A stretch of DNA of 19,604 nt from an uncultured delta proteobacterium (GCA_903912275.1 CAIWGR010000279.1:1-19604); one strand, 5' to 3'; numbered from the stretch's first letter, positions 9,511-17,759 are shown. The notes: generated by a model from the sequence alone, not told the origin. Numbers and translations: made by a program.

Positions 9511-10478
9511 GCAAACTGCCGGTCCGGAAGGGGCTGGGGCGCGGCCTTGGCTCGCTGATTCCGCAGGGCGCCGAGCCAGCAGCGCCCGCCGTTGTCGCGC
9601 CGACGCCCGCTGAGGCCGCTGCGGCTGCCGACGCGGAGAAGGTGCGACGCGCCGTCATCGATGTCTCCGTCGAGCTCATCGACGCCATGCTCAACCAGCC
9701 GCGCATCCGCTTCGACGATGACGGTATCCGCGAGCTCGCTGCGTCGATTGCGGAGTCGGGAATCATCCAGCCGCTCGTCGTGCGTACCCTCCCGGATGGC
9801 AGGTACAGCCTCATCGCGGGTGAACGCCGACTCCGTGCGAGCAAACTGGCTGGGCTCACGCATGTGCCCGTCGTGGTGCACGAGGCTGCCGACGCAGACG
9901 CCTTCCTGCTGGCGCTGGTTGAGAATGTGCAGCGTCGCGACCTCGACCCGCTCGAAGAGGCTGACGCCTACCAGCGGCTGATGAGCGCCTATGGCATGAC
10001 GCAGGAGCAGGTGGCCGACCGGGTGGGCAAGAGCCGACCCGCCGTGGCGAATGCACTGCGCCTGCTCAAGCTCCCTGCCGCCATCCTCAATCTTGTGGCG
10101 GAGGGGGCGATCAGCGCAGGCCACGCGCGCGCCATCCTCTCTGTGGGTGAGGCGCTGCACGGACTGCTCGCAGAGCGGATCGTGACCGAAGGGCTCTCTG
10201 TCCGCGCCGCGGAGGAGCTCGCACGGGCGCTTCGCGAGGGCCGTGACATCGGCCCCGTCGCGGAGCCTGAGGCCGAGCCGGGCAAGCCGACGACGAAGAA
10301 AAAGCGGACCGAAGCGCCGGAGCTGCGCCCTGCCCTTCGCGATGTGCAGCGGCGACTGATGCAGCACCTGGGAACGAAGGTGTCTCTGGTGTCGCGCGCC
10401 GATGGCTCCGGGGCCATCGAGATCCATTTTGCCAGCGAAGATGTGCTGCAGGGCGTGCTCGACACCCTCTTCATCTAG
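9507..10478 (+). CDS. parB: ParB/Spo0J-type partition protein
   Basis: DNA-binding CTPase clamp that loads at parS and partners with ParA. The GTG start at 9507 overlaps the parA stop (GTGA) and is preceded by AGGAGG at 9497-9502. The N-terminus KGLGRGLGSLIP is the usual ParA-contact peptide. The CTP-binding core includes MLNQPRIRF (61-69), GERRLRA (105-111) and ENVQRRDLDPLEEA (139-152). The helix-turn-helix is TQEQVADRVGKSRPAVANAL (165-184). A charged linker (about 230-270, with TKKKRTE) leads to the dimerisation domain, which ends in LDTLFI. At 323 aa it is a normal length. The usual rsmG/mnmG neighbours of chromosomal parAB are absent from the window. Confidence 0.96.
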   Translation: MSKLPVRKGLGRGLGSLIPQGAEPAAPAVVAPTPAEAAAAADAEKVRRAVIDVSVELIDAMLNQPRIRFDDDGIRELAASIAESGIIQPLVVRTLPDGRYSLIAGERRLRASKLAGLTHVPVVVHEAADADAFLLALVENVQRRDLDPLEEADAYQRLMSAYGMTQEQVADRVGKSRPAVANALRLLKLPAAILNLVAEGAISAGHARAILSVGEALHGLLAERIVTEGLSVRAAEELARALREGRDIGPVAEPEAEPGKPTTKKKRTEAPELRPALRDVQRRLMQHLGTKVSLVSRADGSGAIEIHFASEDVLQGVLDTLFI

Positions 10479-10491
10479 CGGCCACGGCCGC
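10478..10491. terminator. Possible terminator hairpin between convergent parB and RND/MMPL gene
   Basis: GCGGCC (10478-10483) and GGCCGC (10486-10491) form a perfect inverted repeat with a 2-base centre, starting at the last base of the parB stop codon. Convergent genes end on either side of it. No T-run follows, so intrinsic termination is uncertain. Confidence 0.3.
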
Positions 10492-10501
10492 CCGCTGCGC
10501 C

Positions 10502-13132
10502 CTACGCCTTCGGCTCGCTCTCGGCGCCCTTCGGCTCGCTCTCGACGCTCTTCGGCTTGTACTTCGAGTAGGTGAGCAGCCCCGGCAGAATCCCGATAGC
10601 GGAGGCCATGCAGACGGTGATGCTGATGAAGGCGAGTTGGCCCAGCGATCGGATGCCGGCATGGTCGACAAAGGCGAGACCGACAAAGCCCGCGACCGTG
10701 GTGAGAGCCGCTGCAATGACGGAGTTTCCGGTCGTCTTGAGGATGAACCAGATACGGTCCGGGCCCTCCTCCTTGAACCGGTGATAGATGTGGGTGGCAC
10801 CGTCGATTCCGATGCCAAGCGCCGTTGGCAGCACGACCATGTTGAAGAGTCCGACCTTGAGGTCGTAGGCCCACATGATGCCGAGCGTGATGAAGATGCC
10901 GGCGACGAGGCAGGCGAGACAAACCACGGTGGCAAAGAGGTCGCGGAAGTCGAGCAGCAGGATGACCACGAGACTGAGCATGACGAGCCAGAGCAGCTTC
11001 TTGCCGTCCGCCTGCACATAGCGAACGACATCGGAGAGAATGAAGCCGCTGGTCGAGACCTTCACATCGCCCGTCGAGGTGGGAATGGAGCCGTAGAGCT
11101 TCTGGAACTCGGCGACATCCTGTGAGTCTGCATCGCGGTACTTACCGTAGAGGAGACCGATGTGGCCGAAGGAGCCATCTTTCTCCGTGAGCGAGCGGCG
11201 GACCCACTCGGGCAGGTCGGCCGCCTTGAAGGGCTCCACCTCGGTGAGTTCGAGCAGCGCGGAGATGGCCTCGCCTTCGCGCCCCTCGAGCCGCTTGAGC
11301 GCCTTCTTGTTCAGGATGTCGTGGATCTCGTCGATGACCCCGAGGCGGGCATCCATGTCGGAGGGCAGGAAGGTCTCGACGGTGAGGAAGGAGGTGAGCC
11401 TGGGGTCGCCGGCACGGAGCCTGCTGCGGAGGAGCTTGTGGACCTCACGCATCTGCGCTTCCGAATGACCGAGGATGATGGCGGGGGTAGAGCTCTTCCC
11501 CGAGCCGAGCGCGGCGCCATACTTGATGCCTTGGGTGGGCTTGCTGCTCTCGAGTTTGCGCAGGTTGTATTCGAAGCCGACCTCTCGCGAAGCGTAGGCG
11601 CCCCAGAGGGCCAGCAAGAGGAAGACCGCGGAGGAGAGCCGCAGGAGCCAGCGGCTCTTGGCGGTCGGCATGGCGGAGTCCGGGGCGGGTGGGCGGCGCT
11701 TGGCCAGGCTGACCCGCTCGGTCGCGCCGATGAGCGGCGGGATGATGAGGAAGGTGGTCGCGAGGCAGACGGTAACGCCGAGCGTGCAAACCACGCCGAA
11801 CTCACGGAACCCCTCAAAATGGGCGAAGATGAGCATCGCGAGCGCAACGACGGTGGTGAGCCAGGCCGAGATGAGCGCCCGTCCCGTCTTCCAGATGGCG
11901 TCGAAGATGGCCTCTTCCCAGCTGAGGCCCTCATTGAACTTTTCGAGCGAGCGTCCATAGACATGGATGGCGAAGTCGATGCCCATGCCGACGAGCATCG
12001 CGAAGACGAAGGCGGTGAGGATGTTCAACCTGCCATAGGTGATCGCGATGATGCCGAAGGTCCAGGCCTGGCCGACGAAGAGCGCGGGCATGATGATCGG
12101 GATGGAGCGCAGGTTGCGGAAGAAGAGCACGAGCAGCGCGAGCACCAGCACCACGGAGAGTGCAGTTGCGGACGAAGCGTCGTTCGAGATCTGCTTCACC
12201 TGCGTGTAGCCGCCGTAGGGGCCCACAATGAGGGCCCGCATCTGCGGATGGAACGACTTTGGGTTCAGCTTGTTGATGGCCTTTTGGCCGCGCTCGAAGA
12301 CCTGCTTGGCGTAGGCGGTGTCGGTGCTGCGGCCCTTCATGCGGGCGGTGAGTACGGCCACCTCGCCGCCGCGCGCGACCATGTAGTCACGATACTTCTT
12401 GGGCAGTTTGCGCAGCGAGGAGGCCGCCGCCTCGCGCTTGGCGTTCGCATCGGCCTCCGCCTTTGCGAGCGCCGCACCGCTGGCCTCGGGTGCGGCGGCA
12501 CTGGCCGAGCCTTCCAACTCTCCGACGGCCTCGTCGAAGGCCACGACGCCCTCGTCAATCTGCGCGTCGGTCACGCCGAGTTCGGCGAGGGAGAGACGAT
12601 CGATCCAGGAGAAGGGGTCGCGCCAGTTGACCTCTTCGATGGCCTCGGCAGTGCCGGAGCCGTCATCTTCCTCTTCGAAGTCGATGAAGAGCGGGTTCTT
12701 CTCTGCGAGCTTCTTGCGGACCATGCGCTGCAGGTTGCCCTTGATGCGGCCGAGGTCCTCCACGGGGAGGAAGAGGAGCGCATGTTCGAGCAGGAACTGG
12801 CGGTCCTGCTTGTACTCGATGGACTCGGCTGCGTCCCAATCCTTGAGTTCGGCGGCGAGTGCGTCGACGAAGGCGAGCGTCTTGAGCGGGTCCGGTGACT
12901 CGACGGCGATCACAAACTTGTCGCTCGAGCCCTGGCGGGCTCGGGCCTCGTCGAGCGCCACCACAGATGGTGCGTCGGCAGGGAGCAGGTCTTTGAGGTC
13001 GGTCTCGAGCTTCAACCGCGTGGCGAGGAGGATCGAGGCGATCGTGATGGCGGAGTAGATGGCGATAAGCAGCCAAGGCCGCCGCAACGAGAGGAGAACA
13101 TAGCGGTTCACCAACGCTTCCAGACCTTTCAT
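10502..13132 (-). CDS. RND superfamily (MMPL / hopanoid HpnN-like) lipid exporter
   Basis: Large inner-membrane transporter of 876 aa, probably exporting a lipid or other hydrophobic molecule. It has the duplicated RND layout: TM1 (about 18-38), a large periplasmic domain, TM2-TM6 (about 322-470) with a sterol-sensing-like GMGIDFAIH motif (383-390), TM7 (about 495-515), a second periplasmic domain, and TM8-TM12 (about 712-855) with GIGIDGATH (773-781). The GIDxA-H motif in both halves is typical of MMPL/HpnN rather than AcrB. An acidic Ala/Glu-rich stretch (200-240) sits inside the first loop. The C-terminus has a two-copy ESEPK repeat. I chose ATG 13132 because GGAGGTG lies 3 bases upstream (13136-13142); the longer reading from a TTG at 13201 has no support. 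No squalene/hopanoid synthesis genes are nearby, so the substrate is open. Confidence 0.9.
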   Translation of the reverse strand: MKGLEALVNRYVLLSLRRPWLLIAIYSAITIASILLATRLKLETDLKDLLPADAPSVVALDEARARQGSSDKFVIAVESPDPLKTLAFVDALAAELKDWDAAESIEYKQDRQFLLEHALLFLPVEDLGRIKGNLQRMVRKKLAEKNPLFIDFEEEDDGSGTAEAIEEVNWRDPFSWIDRLSLAELGVTDAQIDEGVVAFDEAVGELEGSASAAAPEASGAALAKAEADANAKREAAASSLRKLPKKYRDYMVARGGEVAVLTARMKGRSTDTAYAKQVFERGQKAINKLNPKSFHPQMRALIVGPYGGYTQVKQISNDASSATALSVVLVLALLVLFFRNLRSIPIIMPALFVGQAWTFGIIAITYGRLNILTAFVFAMLVGMGIDFAIHVYGRSLEKFNEGLSWEEAIFDAIWKTGRALISAWLTTVVALAMLIFAHFEGFREFGVVCTLGVTVCLATTFLIIPPLIGATERVSLAKRRPPAPDSAMPTAKSRWLLRLSSAVFLLLALWGAYASREVGFEYNLRKLESSKPTQGIKYGAALGSGKSSTPAIILGHSEAQMREVHKLLRSRLRAGDPRLTSFLTVETFLPSDMDARLGVIDEIHDILNKKALKRLEGREGEAISALLELTEVEPFKAADLPEWVRRSLTEKDGSFGHIGLLYGKYRDADSQDVAEFQKLYGSIPTSTGDVKVSTSGFILSDVVRYVQADGKKLLWLVMLSLVVILLLDFRDLFATVVCLACLVAGIFITLGIMWAYDLKVGLFNMVVLPTALGIGIDGATHIYHRFKEEGPDRIWFILKTTGNSVIAAALTTVAGFVGLAFVDHAGIRSLGQLAFISITVCMASAIGILPGLLTYSKYKPKSVESEPKGAESEPKA
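10508..10558. repeat. 21-bp tandem repeat in the 3' end of the RND/MMPL gene
   Basis: Two full 21-bp units (10508-10528 and 10529-10549) that agree at 19 of 21 positions, followed by a partial third. On the coding strand they encode the charged tail with two ESEPK copies. This looks like slippage within a disordered cytoplasmic tail. Confidence 0.7.
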
Positions 13133-13263
13133 CAACACCTCCGTGGCGGCGCGCACGCTGCACCATCCATGCAAGCACCGGCACCCCCGTGGGTCAAGCA
13201 AGCCACTCGTCGCGACGCGCGCCCTCTGCTAGTGACGCCCAACACTTGTTCGCCCGTGGCTCT
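13133..13263. promoter_or_regulatory. Divergent promoter region, RND/MMPL gene / terC-family operon
   Basis: 131 bp without a gene. Minus strand: TTGACC (13197-13192) and TTGCAT (13174-13169) are spaced by 17 bases, then a GGAGGTG ribosome site (13142-13136) precedes the ATG. Plus strand: TGCTAGTGACG (from 13227) resembles the element before parA and could be a -10 for the terC-family gene, but no good -35 was found for it. Confidence 0.4.
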
Positions 13264-14055
13264 ATGGACTTCGGATTTCCGCTTAACTCGGCGTCGCTGA
13301 TATCGCTGCTTGTACTCACCGGCATGGAGCTGGTGCTGGGCATCGACAACATCGTCTTCATCACCATTCTTGCGTCGAAGCTACCCGCCTCGCAGCAGGC
13401 CCAGGCGCGGAAACTCGGCCTCATTGCGGCGCTGGGGTCGCGGCTGGCACTGCTCTTCTCCATTTCATGGGTGATGCGTCTCACCGAGCCGCTCTTCGAG
13501 CTGGGCCGGTCGTGGAACGGCAAGGAGCTCATCCTCGTCGGCGGCGGCCTCTTCCTGATCTACAAGGCGACGCACGAGATTTACGAGAACGTGGAGCGTC
13601 CCGCCGAGCACCAGCCGGCCTCCGTTGCGCCGGCGATGGGCGACCTCGAGAATGAGCGGGCGCGCCGCGCCTCCAAGTCGGCGTTGGCGGGTGTGGTCGT
13701 GCAGATCATGCTCATCGACATCGTCTTCTCCATCGACTCGGTGGTGACCGCAGTCGGCATGGTGGAGCACATCGGCATCATGGTTCTCGGCATGCTGCTT
13801 TCCATGATCGCGATGGTCTTCTTCGTCGGCCCTGTCGGTGACTTCGTGCAGCGGCACCCCAGCGTTCGGGTGCTGGCGCTCTCCTTCCTCGTCCTCATCG
13901 GCGGCACGCTGTTGATGGAAGGCACGGGACTGCATGTGCCCAAGAGCTACACCTACGTCGCGATGGGCTTTGCGATGCTGATGGAGTTTATCAACATGCG
14001 CATGCGCTCGCGGGCTGCAAAGCTCCGGGCCGCAGCGCAGCGAGAGAAGCAATAG
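13264..14055 (+). CDS. TerC-family integral membrane protein
   Basis: Polytopic membrane protein of 263 aa in the TerC/Alx family, whose studied members export manganese or otherwise handle metal ions; family names refer to tellurite resistance. About seven hydrophobic segments are seen. The two conserved acidic motifs sit in the first and fifth helices: MELVLGIDNIVFITILASKL (21-40, Glu22, Asp28) and MLIDIVFSIDSVVTAVGM (149-166, Asp152, Asp158). A charged cytoplasmic loop (110-138) splits the two halves. The ATG at 13264 is preferred because the protein then begins just before TM1; an in-frame GTG at 13189 would add 25 polar residues. No clear ribosome site is seen for either. It heads a four-gene plus-strand run, 13 bases before the next gene. 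Substrate specificity cannot be read from the sequence. Confidence 0.92.
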   Translation: MDFGFPLNSASLISLLVLTGMELVLGIDNIVFITILASKLPASQQAQARKLGLIAALGSRLALLFSISWVMRLTEPLFELGRSWNGKELILVGGGLFLIYKATHEIYENVERPAEHQPASVAPAMGDLENERARRASKSALAGVVVQIMLIDIVFSIDSVVTAVGMVEHIGIMVLGMLLSMIAMVFFVGPVGDFVQRHPSVRVLALSFLVLIGGTLLMEGTGLHVPKSYTYVAMGFAMLMEFINMRMRSRAAKLRAAAQREKQ

Positions 14056-14068
14056 CGAGGAGTCACCC

Positions 14069-14389
14069 ATGGGAATCGAACACAGCCTCTCTCACGACCT
14101 GAGCCCCGAGCTCGCCAAGCGCTGCCTCGAGAAGGCGCTGGAGGGCTACGCTGCAAAGTTTCCCGACTACCGCCCAACCTACACCTGGAAGGGCAGCGAC
14201 GAGGTGGGCATCGCCTTCTCTGCCAAGGGGCTCACGCTCAAAGGTGGCGTAAAGCTCCGACCGGGTGCGATGCAGATCGACCTCGATGTGCCCTTTCTTC
14301 TCCGCCCCCTCAAGGGAACAGCGATCAAGGTCATCGAGGATGAGTTTCGGAAGTGGATGCAGGAGGCAAAGGCGGGGCGTCTGGCATGA
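14069..14389 (+). CDS. Small polyhydroxyalkanoic-acid-system family protein
   Basis: 106-aa soluble protein that fits the PHA_gran_rgn family (putative polyhydroxyalkanoate granule-associated proteins): an N-terminal HDLSPELAKRCLEKAL helix, a beta-rich middle with YTWKGSDEVGIAF and GLTLKGGVKL, then DVPFLLRPLKGTAIKVIEDEF leading into a C-terminal helix. The family's role is poorly defined; it is named from PHA loci. No PHA synthase or depolymerase is in the window, so a function in PHA storage is unproven here. A good ribosome site GAGGAG (14057-14062) lies 6 bases before the ATG. It is 13 bases after the TerC-family gene and 34 bases before the acyltransferase, so it is probably co-transcribed. 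Recognition is by pattern memory, without a profile search. Confidence 0.72.
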   Translation: MGIEHSLSHDLSPELAKRCLEKALEGYAAKFPDYRPTYTWKGSDEVGIAFSAKGLTLKGGVKLRPGAMQIDLDVPFLLRPLKGTAIKVIEDEFRKWMQEAKAGRLA

Positions 14390-14423
14390 ACGATTCTCCC
14401 AACAGCCCGCGTGCGGAGGCGAA

Positions 14424-15197
14424 ATGTCGAAGCTGACTTCCCTGCTCGGCTCATTCGCCTACTGGATCTACTTCTGCATCACGCTGTTCCTCTTCTTCAT
14501 CGCGGTACTGGTTGTCCGGATCCTGACAGCTCCGTTCGACAAGAGCCGTCGCACCATCCTCAACATGGTCGGCTGGCGCGGCCGCTCCTACATCAACATC
14601 GTGCCAGGCTGGACGGTGAAGGTCACGGGGCTCGAGCGTCTTGACCCGAAGCAGACCTACGTCTTCGCCTCCAACCACGCCTCCATGGCCGACGCCGTGC
14701 TCATGTTCTACGTCGAACATCCCTTCGTCGCGGTTGCCAAGTCGGCCCTGTTTCAGGTGCCGGTGCTCGGTTGGACGCTGCACCTTGCAGGCTTCCTGCC
14801 CGTCAAGCGGGGCGACAAGCGGAGCACCGAGTGGCTCATGGCGGAGGCCAAGCGGGCGCTGCTGCGTGGCACTTCTGTGTTTCTCTTCGCGGAGGGGACG
14901 CGGTCTAAAGACGGACGGCTGCTCCCATTCAAGCACGGCGCCTTCTCGCTTTCACGCGAGACAGGACTGCCGCTCGCTCCCGTGGTCATCCGAGGCAGCC
15001 ACCTGATCGCCCGCAAGGACTCGGGCTTCATCGCCGCGTCCGAGCGCATCGAGATTGAGATTGAGGTCCTGGAGATCCTCCAGCCGGCGCAATTCTCGTC
15101 GACCGAGGCCTTCATGCAGGAGACCCGGGAGCGCATCCGCATCGCCCTCGGAGCCCAGGGCGAGCCTGCGTCAGACACCCTGCAAGAGGGCGCATGA
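14424..15197 (+). CDS. 1-acyl-sn-glycerol-3-phosphate acyltransferase (PlsC family)
   Basis: Membrane-bound acyltransferase of 257 aa that would transfer an acyl group to lysophosphatidate or a related acceptor in phospholipid synthesis. An N-terminal hydrophobic segment (about 8-32) anchors it. The catalytic HX4D box is NHASMAD (His85, Asp90), the acceptor-binding block is GFLPVKRGD (123-131), and block III is FAEGTRS (155-161). PlsC fits best, but the same blocks occur in lyso-ornithine-lipid and other acyltransferases. The ATG at 14424 is preceded by GGAGG (14415-14419) at 4 bases; longer in-frame readings would run into the preceding gene. The stop overlaps the amidase start (ATGA), so the two are translationally coupled. 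Confidence 0.92.
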   Translation: MSKLTSLLGSFAYWIYFCITLFLFFIAVLVVRILTAPFDKSRRTILNMVGWRGRSYINIVPGWTVKVTGLERLDPKQTYVFASNHASMADAVLMFYVEHPFVAVAKSALFQVPVLGWTLHLAGFLPVKRGDKRSTEWLMAEAKRALLRGTSVFLFAEGTRSKDGRLLPFKHGAFSLSRETGLPLAPVVIRGSHLIARKDSGFIAASERIEIEIEVLEILQPAQFSSTEAFMQETRERIRIALGAQGEPASDTLQEGA

Positions 15198-16645
15198 ACA
15201 GCCCACTTCTGCTCGAATCCGCGACCCGTCTCGCCGAGCGCATCCGTACCGGTGAGACGAGCGCGGTGGCGGTCGTCGAGGCCCACATCCAGGCCATCGA
15301 AAGCGTGAATCCGTCACTCAACGCCGTCGTTGCGGAGCGGTTCATAGAGGCACGCGCAGAGGCGGTTGCCGCAGACGCGCGGGTCGCCTCCGGCGAGAGC
15401 GACCTTCCGCCGCTCCTCGGCGTTCCTTGCACCATCAAGGAGTCGTTCGAACTCGCCGGCATGCCGCAGGCCGCCGGGCTGGTCGCGCGCCGCGCGGTGC
15501 GCTCCACGGGCGACGCCACGGTGGTCGCCCGCTGGCGTGCTGCGGGCGCCATCCCGCTCGGCGTGACCAACACCTCCGAACTCAACATGTGGATGGAGTC
15601 GAACAACCGCGTCTACGGCCGGAGCAACAACCCCTACAATCCGGCTCGTATCGTGGGCGGCAGCTCGGGGGGCGAAGGCGCGATTGTTGGCTCGGGCGCG
15701 TCGCCCTTCGGGCTCGGCGCCGATGTCGGAGGCTCCATCCGGATGCCGGCCTTCTTCAACGGTGTCTTCGGCCACAAGCCAACGCCCGGGCTGGTGCCAA
15801 ACTCGGGGCAGTATCCCATCGCAGAAGGAGAGGCCCTTCGGCTGCTTGGCACCGGCCCCATCTGCCGTCGCGCAGAGGACCTCTACCCGCTCGTGCGGCT
15901 GGCCGCAGGCCCCGACGGAATCGATGCGAGCACCCGCGTGCTACCGCTTCTACCGCCGTCGCTGGAGCAGATTGAAGAGCTGCAGGTGGTCGTCATCGAG
16001 GGCAACGGCCTGCGTCGGGTCAGCCCCGAGCTCCGCGCCGGCATGCAGCGCGCAGCCCGCGCACTCGAGGCGCGCGGAGCGACCGTTGTGGCCGCAGCGC
16101 CCCGCTCACTCCGCCGCACCCTTGTGCTCTGGTCGGGGCTCATGTCGGCCAACGCCGAACACAGCTTCGCAGACCTGCTCGGAAACGGTGCGCCGCTGAG
16201 CGCCATCAAGCAGCTGCTGCTCTGGTGCATCGGACAGTCGCCTCACACCCTCCCCGCCATCATGCTCGCGCTGGTCGAGGGCCTCCCCGGCGTCGCGCCC
16301 GCAGATGTGACCAAGCTCTACGATGAGACCGCGCGGATGCGTGACGAGTTCGCCAAGCTGATGGGCGACCGCGGCGTGATGCTCTTCCCGCCCTTTACCC
16401 GCACCGCGCCCCGCCACGGCATGCCTCTGCTCACGCCCATCGACTTCTCCTACACGGCCATCTGGAACGCGCTGGAGCTACCCGTGACGCAGGTGCCGCT
16501 CGGCCTCGACCGCCAAGGATTGCCGCTCGGCGTTCAGGTGGTTGGGCAGCCCTGCACCGACCACCTCACGATGTCGGTGGCTCTTGCGCTGGAGGCAGAT
16601 CTGGGAGGATGGGTTCCTCCGTGGACGGCGCGGGCCGGTTCCTGA
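15194..16645 (+). CDS. Amidase signature family hydrolase (FAAH-like)
   Basis: Hydrolase of 483 aa with the Ser-cisSer-Lys triad: Lys82 (PCTIKESFELAG), Ser157 within GGSSGGEGA, and nucleophile Ser181 within GADVGGSIRMPA. The 24-residue gap between the serines and the GGSSGGEGA wording match fatty acid amide hydrolases (FAAH S217/S241) as well as general amidases. The C-terminus GVQVVGQP...LGGWVPP is family-typical, so the reading frame is intact to the end. It overlaps the PlsC-family gene by 4 bases, which suggests a lipid-amide substrate, but indole-acetamide- or aryl-amide-type activities are not excluded. It does not look like GatA, since gatB/gatC are absent. The last 80 bases overlap the convergent rRNA methyltransferase gene. 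Confidence 0.92.
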   Translation: MNSPLLLESATRLAERIRTGETSAVAVVEAHIQAIESVNPSLNAVVAERFIEARAEAVAADARVASGESDLPPLLGVPCTIKESFELAGMPQAAGLVARRAVRSTGDATVVARWRAAGAIPLGVTNTSELNMWMESNNRVYGRSNNPYNPARIVGGSSGGEGAIVGSGASPFGLGADVGGSIRMPAFFNGVFGHKPTPGLVPNSGQYPIAEGEALRLLGTGPICRRAEDLYPLVRLAAGPDGIDASTRVLPLLPPSLEQIEELQVVVIEGNGLRRVSPELRAGMQRAARALEARGATVVAAAPRSLRRTLVLWSGLMSANAEHSFADLLGNGAPLSAIKQLLLWCIGQSPHTLPAIMLALVEGLPGVAPADVTKLYDETARMRDEFAKLMGDRGVMLFPPFTRTAPRHGMPLLTPIDFSYTAIWNALELPVTQVPLGLDRQGLPLGVQVVGQPCTDHLTMSVALALEADLGGWVPPWTARAGS

Positions 16646-17759
16646 AGACCAGGAAGCGGGTCGCGATGGGCCCGTTGAAGGTACCGAGCGACTTGCGGGG
16701 TTTGCGGGCGATGTAGTGCTCCTGCAGGCCGCGATCCATGACCATGGCGACGGTGTGCTCGTAGAAGCTCGAGACCCGGTCCATGAAGCCGACAAGGTTG
16801 GCACCCGCCTCCTCCACGCCGCCGCCGATGCGCTCGCCGTAGGGCGGGTTGGTGACAATCCAGCCCTGCTTGCGGAAGGGCTCCAGCTCCAGCGCATTCG
16901 ACTCGCGGAGCGCGACGCTCTGCACGAGCCCCGTTGCCGCCAGATGGCTGCGGCTCGACTCCACCGCCTTGCGGTCAATGTCGCACCCGAGGATGATGCC
17001 CCGGACGGCAGGCAGTCTGCGCTGCAGGGCCTCATCGCGGAGCTGCTTCCAGCTGGGCTCGAGCTCGGCCTCGAAGAAGGGCCACTGCTGAAAGCCGAAG
17101 CCGCGCAAAATCCCGGGCGCCGTATCGGTGGCCATCCAGCCGGCCTCGACCAGCAGGGTACCGGAGCCACACATCGGGTCGCAGAAGGGCGACTTGCGGT
17201 CCCATTCGGAGTAGCGGATGAGCGCGGCCGCGAGGCTCTCACGGATGGGCGCCTCCACATCCTTTCGCCGGTAGCCGCGGAAGGCCAGCGGCGCCCCGTT
17301 GAGGCCAATCAGGAAGCGGAAGGTGTCGCCGTCTGCCAGCACGACCAGCTGCAGGTCTGCATTGTCTTTGTCGACGTTGGGGCGGCGGCCGTAGGCTTGG
17401 CGGACCGTGTCGACGACGGCATCTTTGATGACCAGCGCGGCGTAGCGGCTGTCTGCGAAGAGTTCGCGACCGCCCTGCACCTGCACCGAGATGGTGGCGT
17501 CTGCGGTGAACCAGTCGAGCAGCGGCAGCGAGCGGACTGCGTCGTAGAGCTGGCTCTGCGCGCGGATGACCTCTTTGCCGATGAGCGCCATCACGCGCTG
17601 CGCGGTGCGGAGCCAGAGGCAGGAGCGCATGCCGTCTGCGATGGTGCCCGTAAAGACCACGCCGCCGGGCACCATGGTCGGAGCCTCGAAGCCGAGTTCG
17701 ATGAGTTCTTCCATGAGGATTCTCTCGGTGCCGCGGACGGCGGTGGCGAGGAATCTCAT
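16566..17759 (-). CDS. rlmL: RlmL-type 23S rRNA (guanine-N2) methyltransferase, THUMP domain
   Basis: Probable S-adenosylmethionine-dependent rRNA methyltransferase of 397 aa. The N-terminus MRFLATAVRGTERILMEEL and THUMP domain (about 40-160) bind RNA. The Rossmann methyltransferase follows, with the YRRKDVEAPIRESLAAAL segment, motif I DPMCGSGT (194-201), ILGCDID (256-262), and the catalytic NPPYGER (304-310). E. coli RlmKL is a 702-aa fusion; this protein has only the RlmL half. Related THUMP methyltransferases (TrmN/Trm14 type) cannot be fully excluded. The ATG at 17759 fits the family N-terminus; an in-frame ATG at 17789 adds ten residues. A Pro/Glu-rich tail (after residue 375) overlaps the end of the amidase gene on the other strand. 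Confidence 0.9.
   Translation of the reverse strand: MRFLATAVRGTERILMEELIELGFEAPTMVPGGVVFTGTIADGMRSCLWLRTAQRVMALIGKEVIRAQSQLYDAVRSLPLLDWFTADATISVQVQGGRELFADSRYAALVIKDAVVDTVRQAYGRRPNVDKDNADLQLVVLADGDTFRFLIGLNGAPLAFRGYRRKDVEAPIRESLAAALIRYSEWDRKSPFCDPMCGSGTLLVEAGWMATDTAPGILRGFGFQQWPFFEAELEPSWKQLRDEALQRRLPAVRGIILGCDIDRKAVESSRSHLAATGLVQSVALRESNALELEPFRKQGWIVTNPPYGERIGGGVEEAGANLVGFMDRVSSFYEHTVAMVMDRGLQEHYIARKPRKSLGTFNGPIATRFLVFRNRPAPSTEEPILPDLPPAQEPPTS

Noticed and set aside
11162..12898. 578-codon open frame on the plus strand
   Set aside because: Antisense to the RND/MMPL exporter; low-complexity acidic composition typical of a shadow frame.
13133..13201. TTG-initiated N-terminal extension of the RND/MMPL exporter
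   Set aside because: The ATG at 13132 has a strong ribosome site (GGAGGTG) and gives a normal N-terminus just before TM1; the extension is Cys/Arg-rich and would run through the likely promoter.
14265..14423. 53-codon N-terminal extension of the PlsC-family protein
   Set aside because: It would overlap the PHA-granule-family gene in another frame and has an Arg/Ser-rich shadow composition; ATG 14424 has a good ribosome site.
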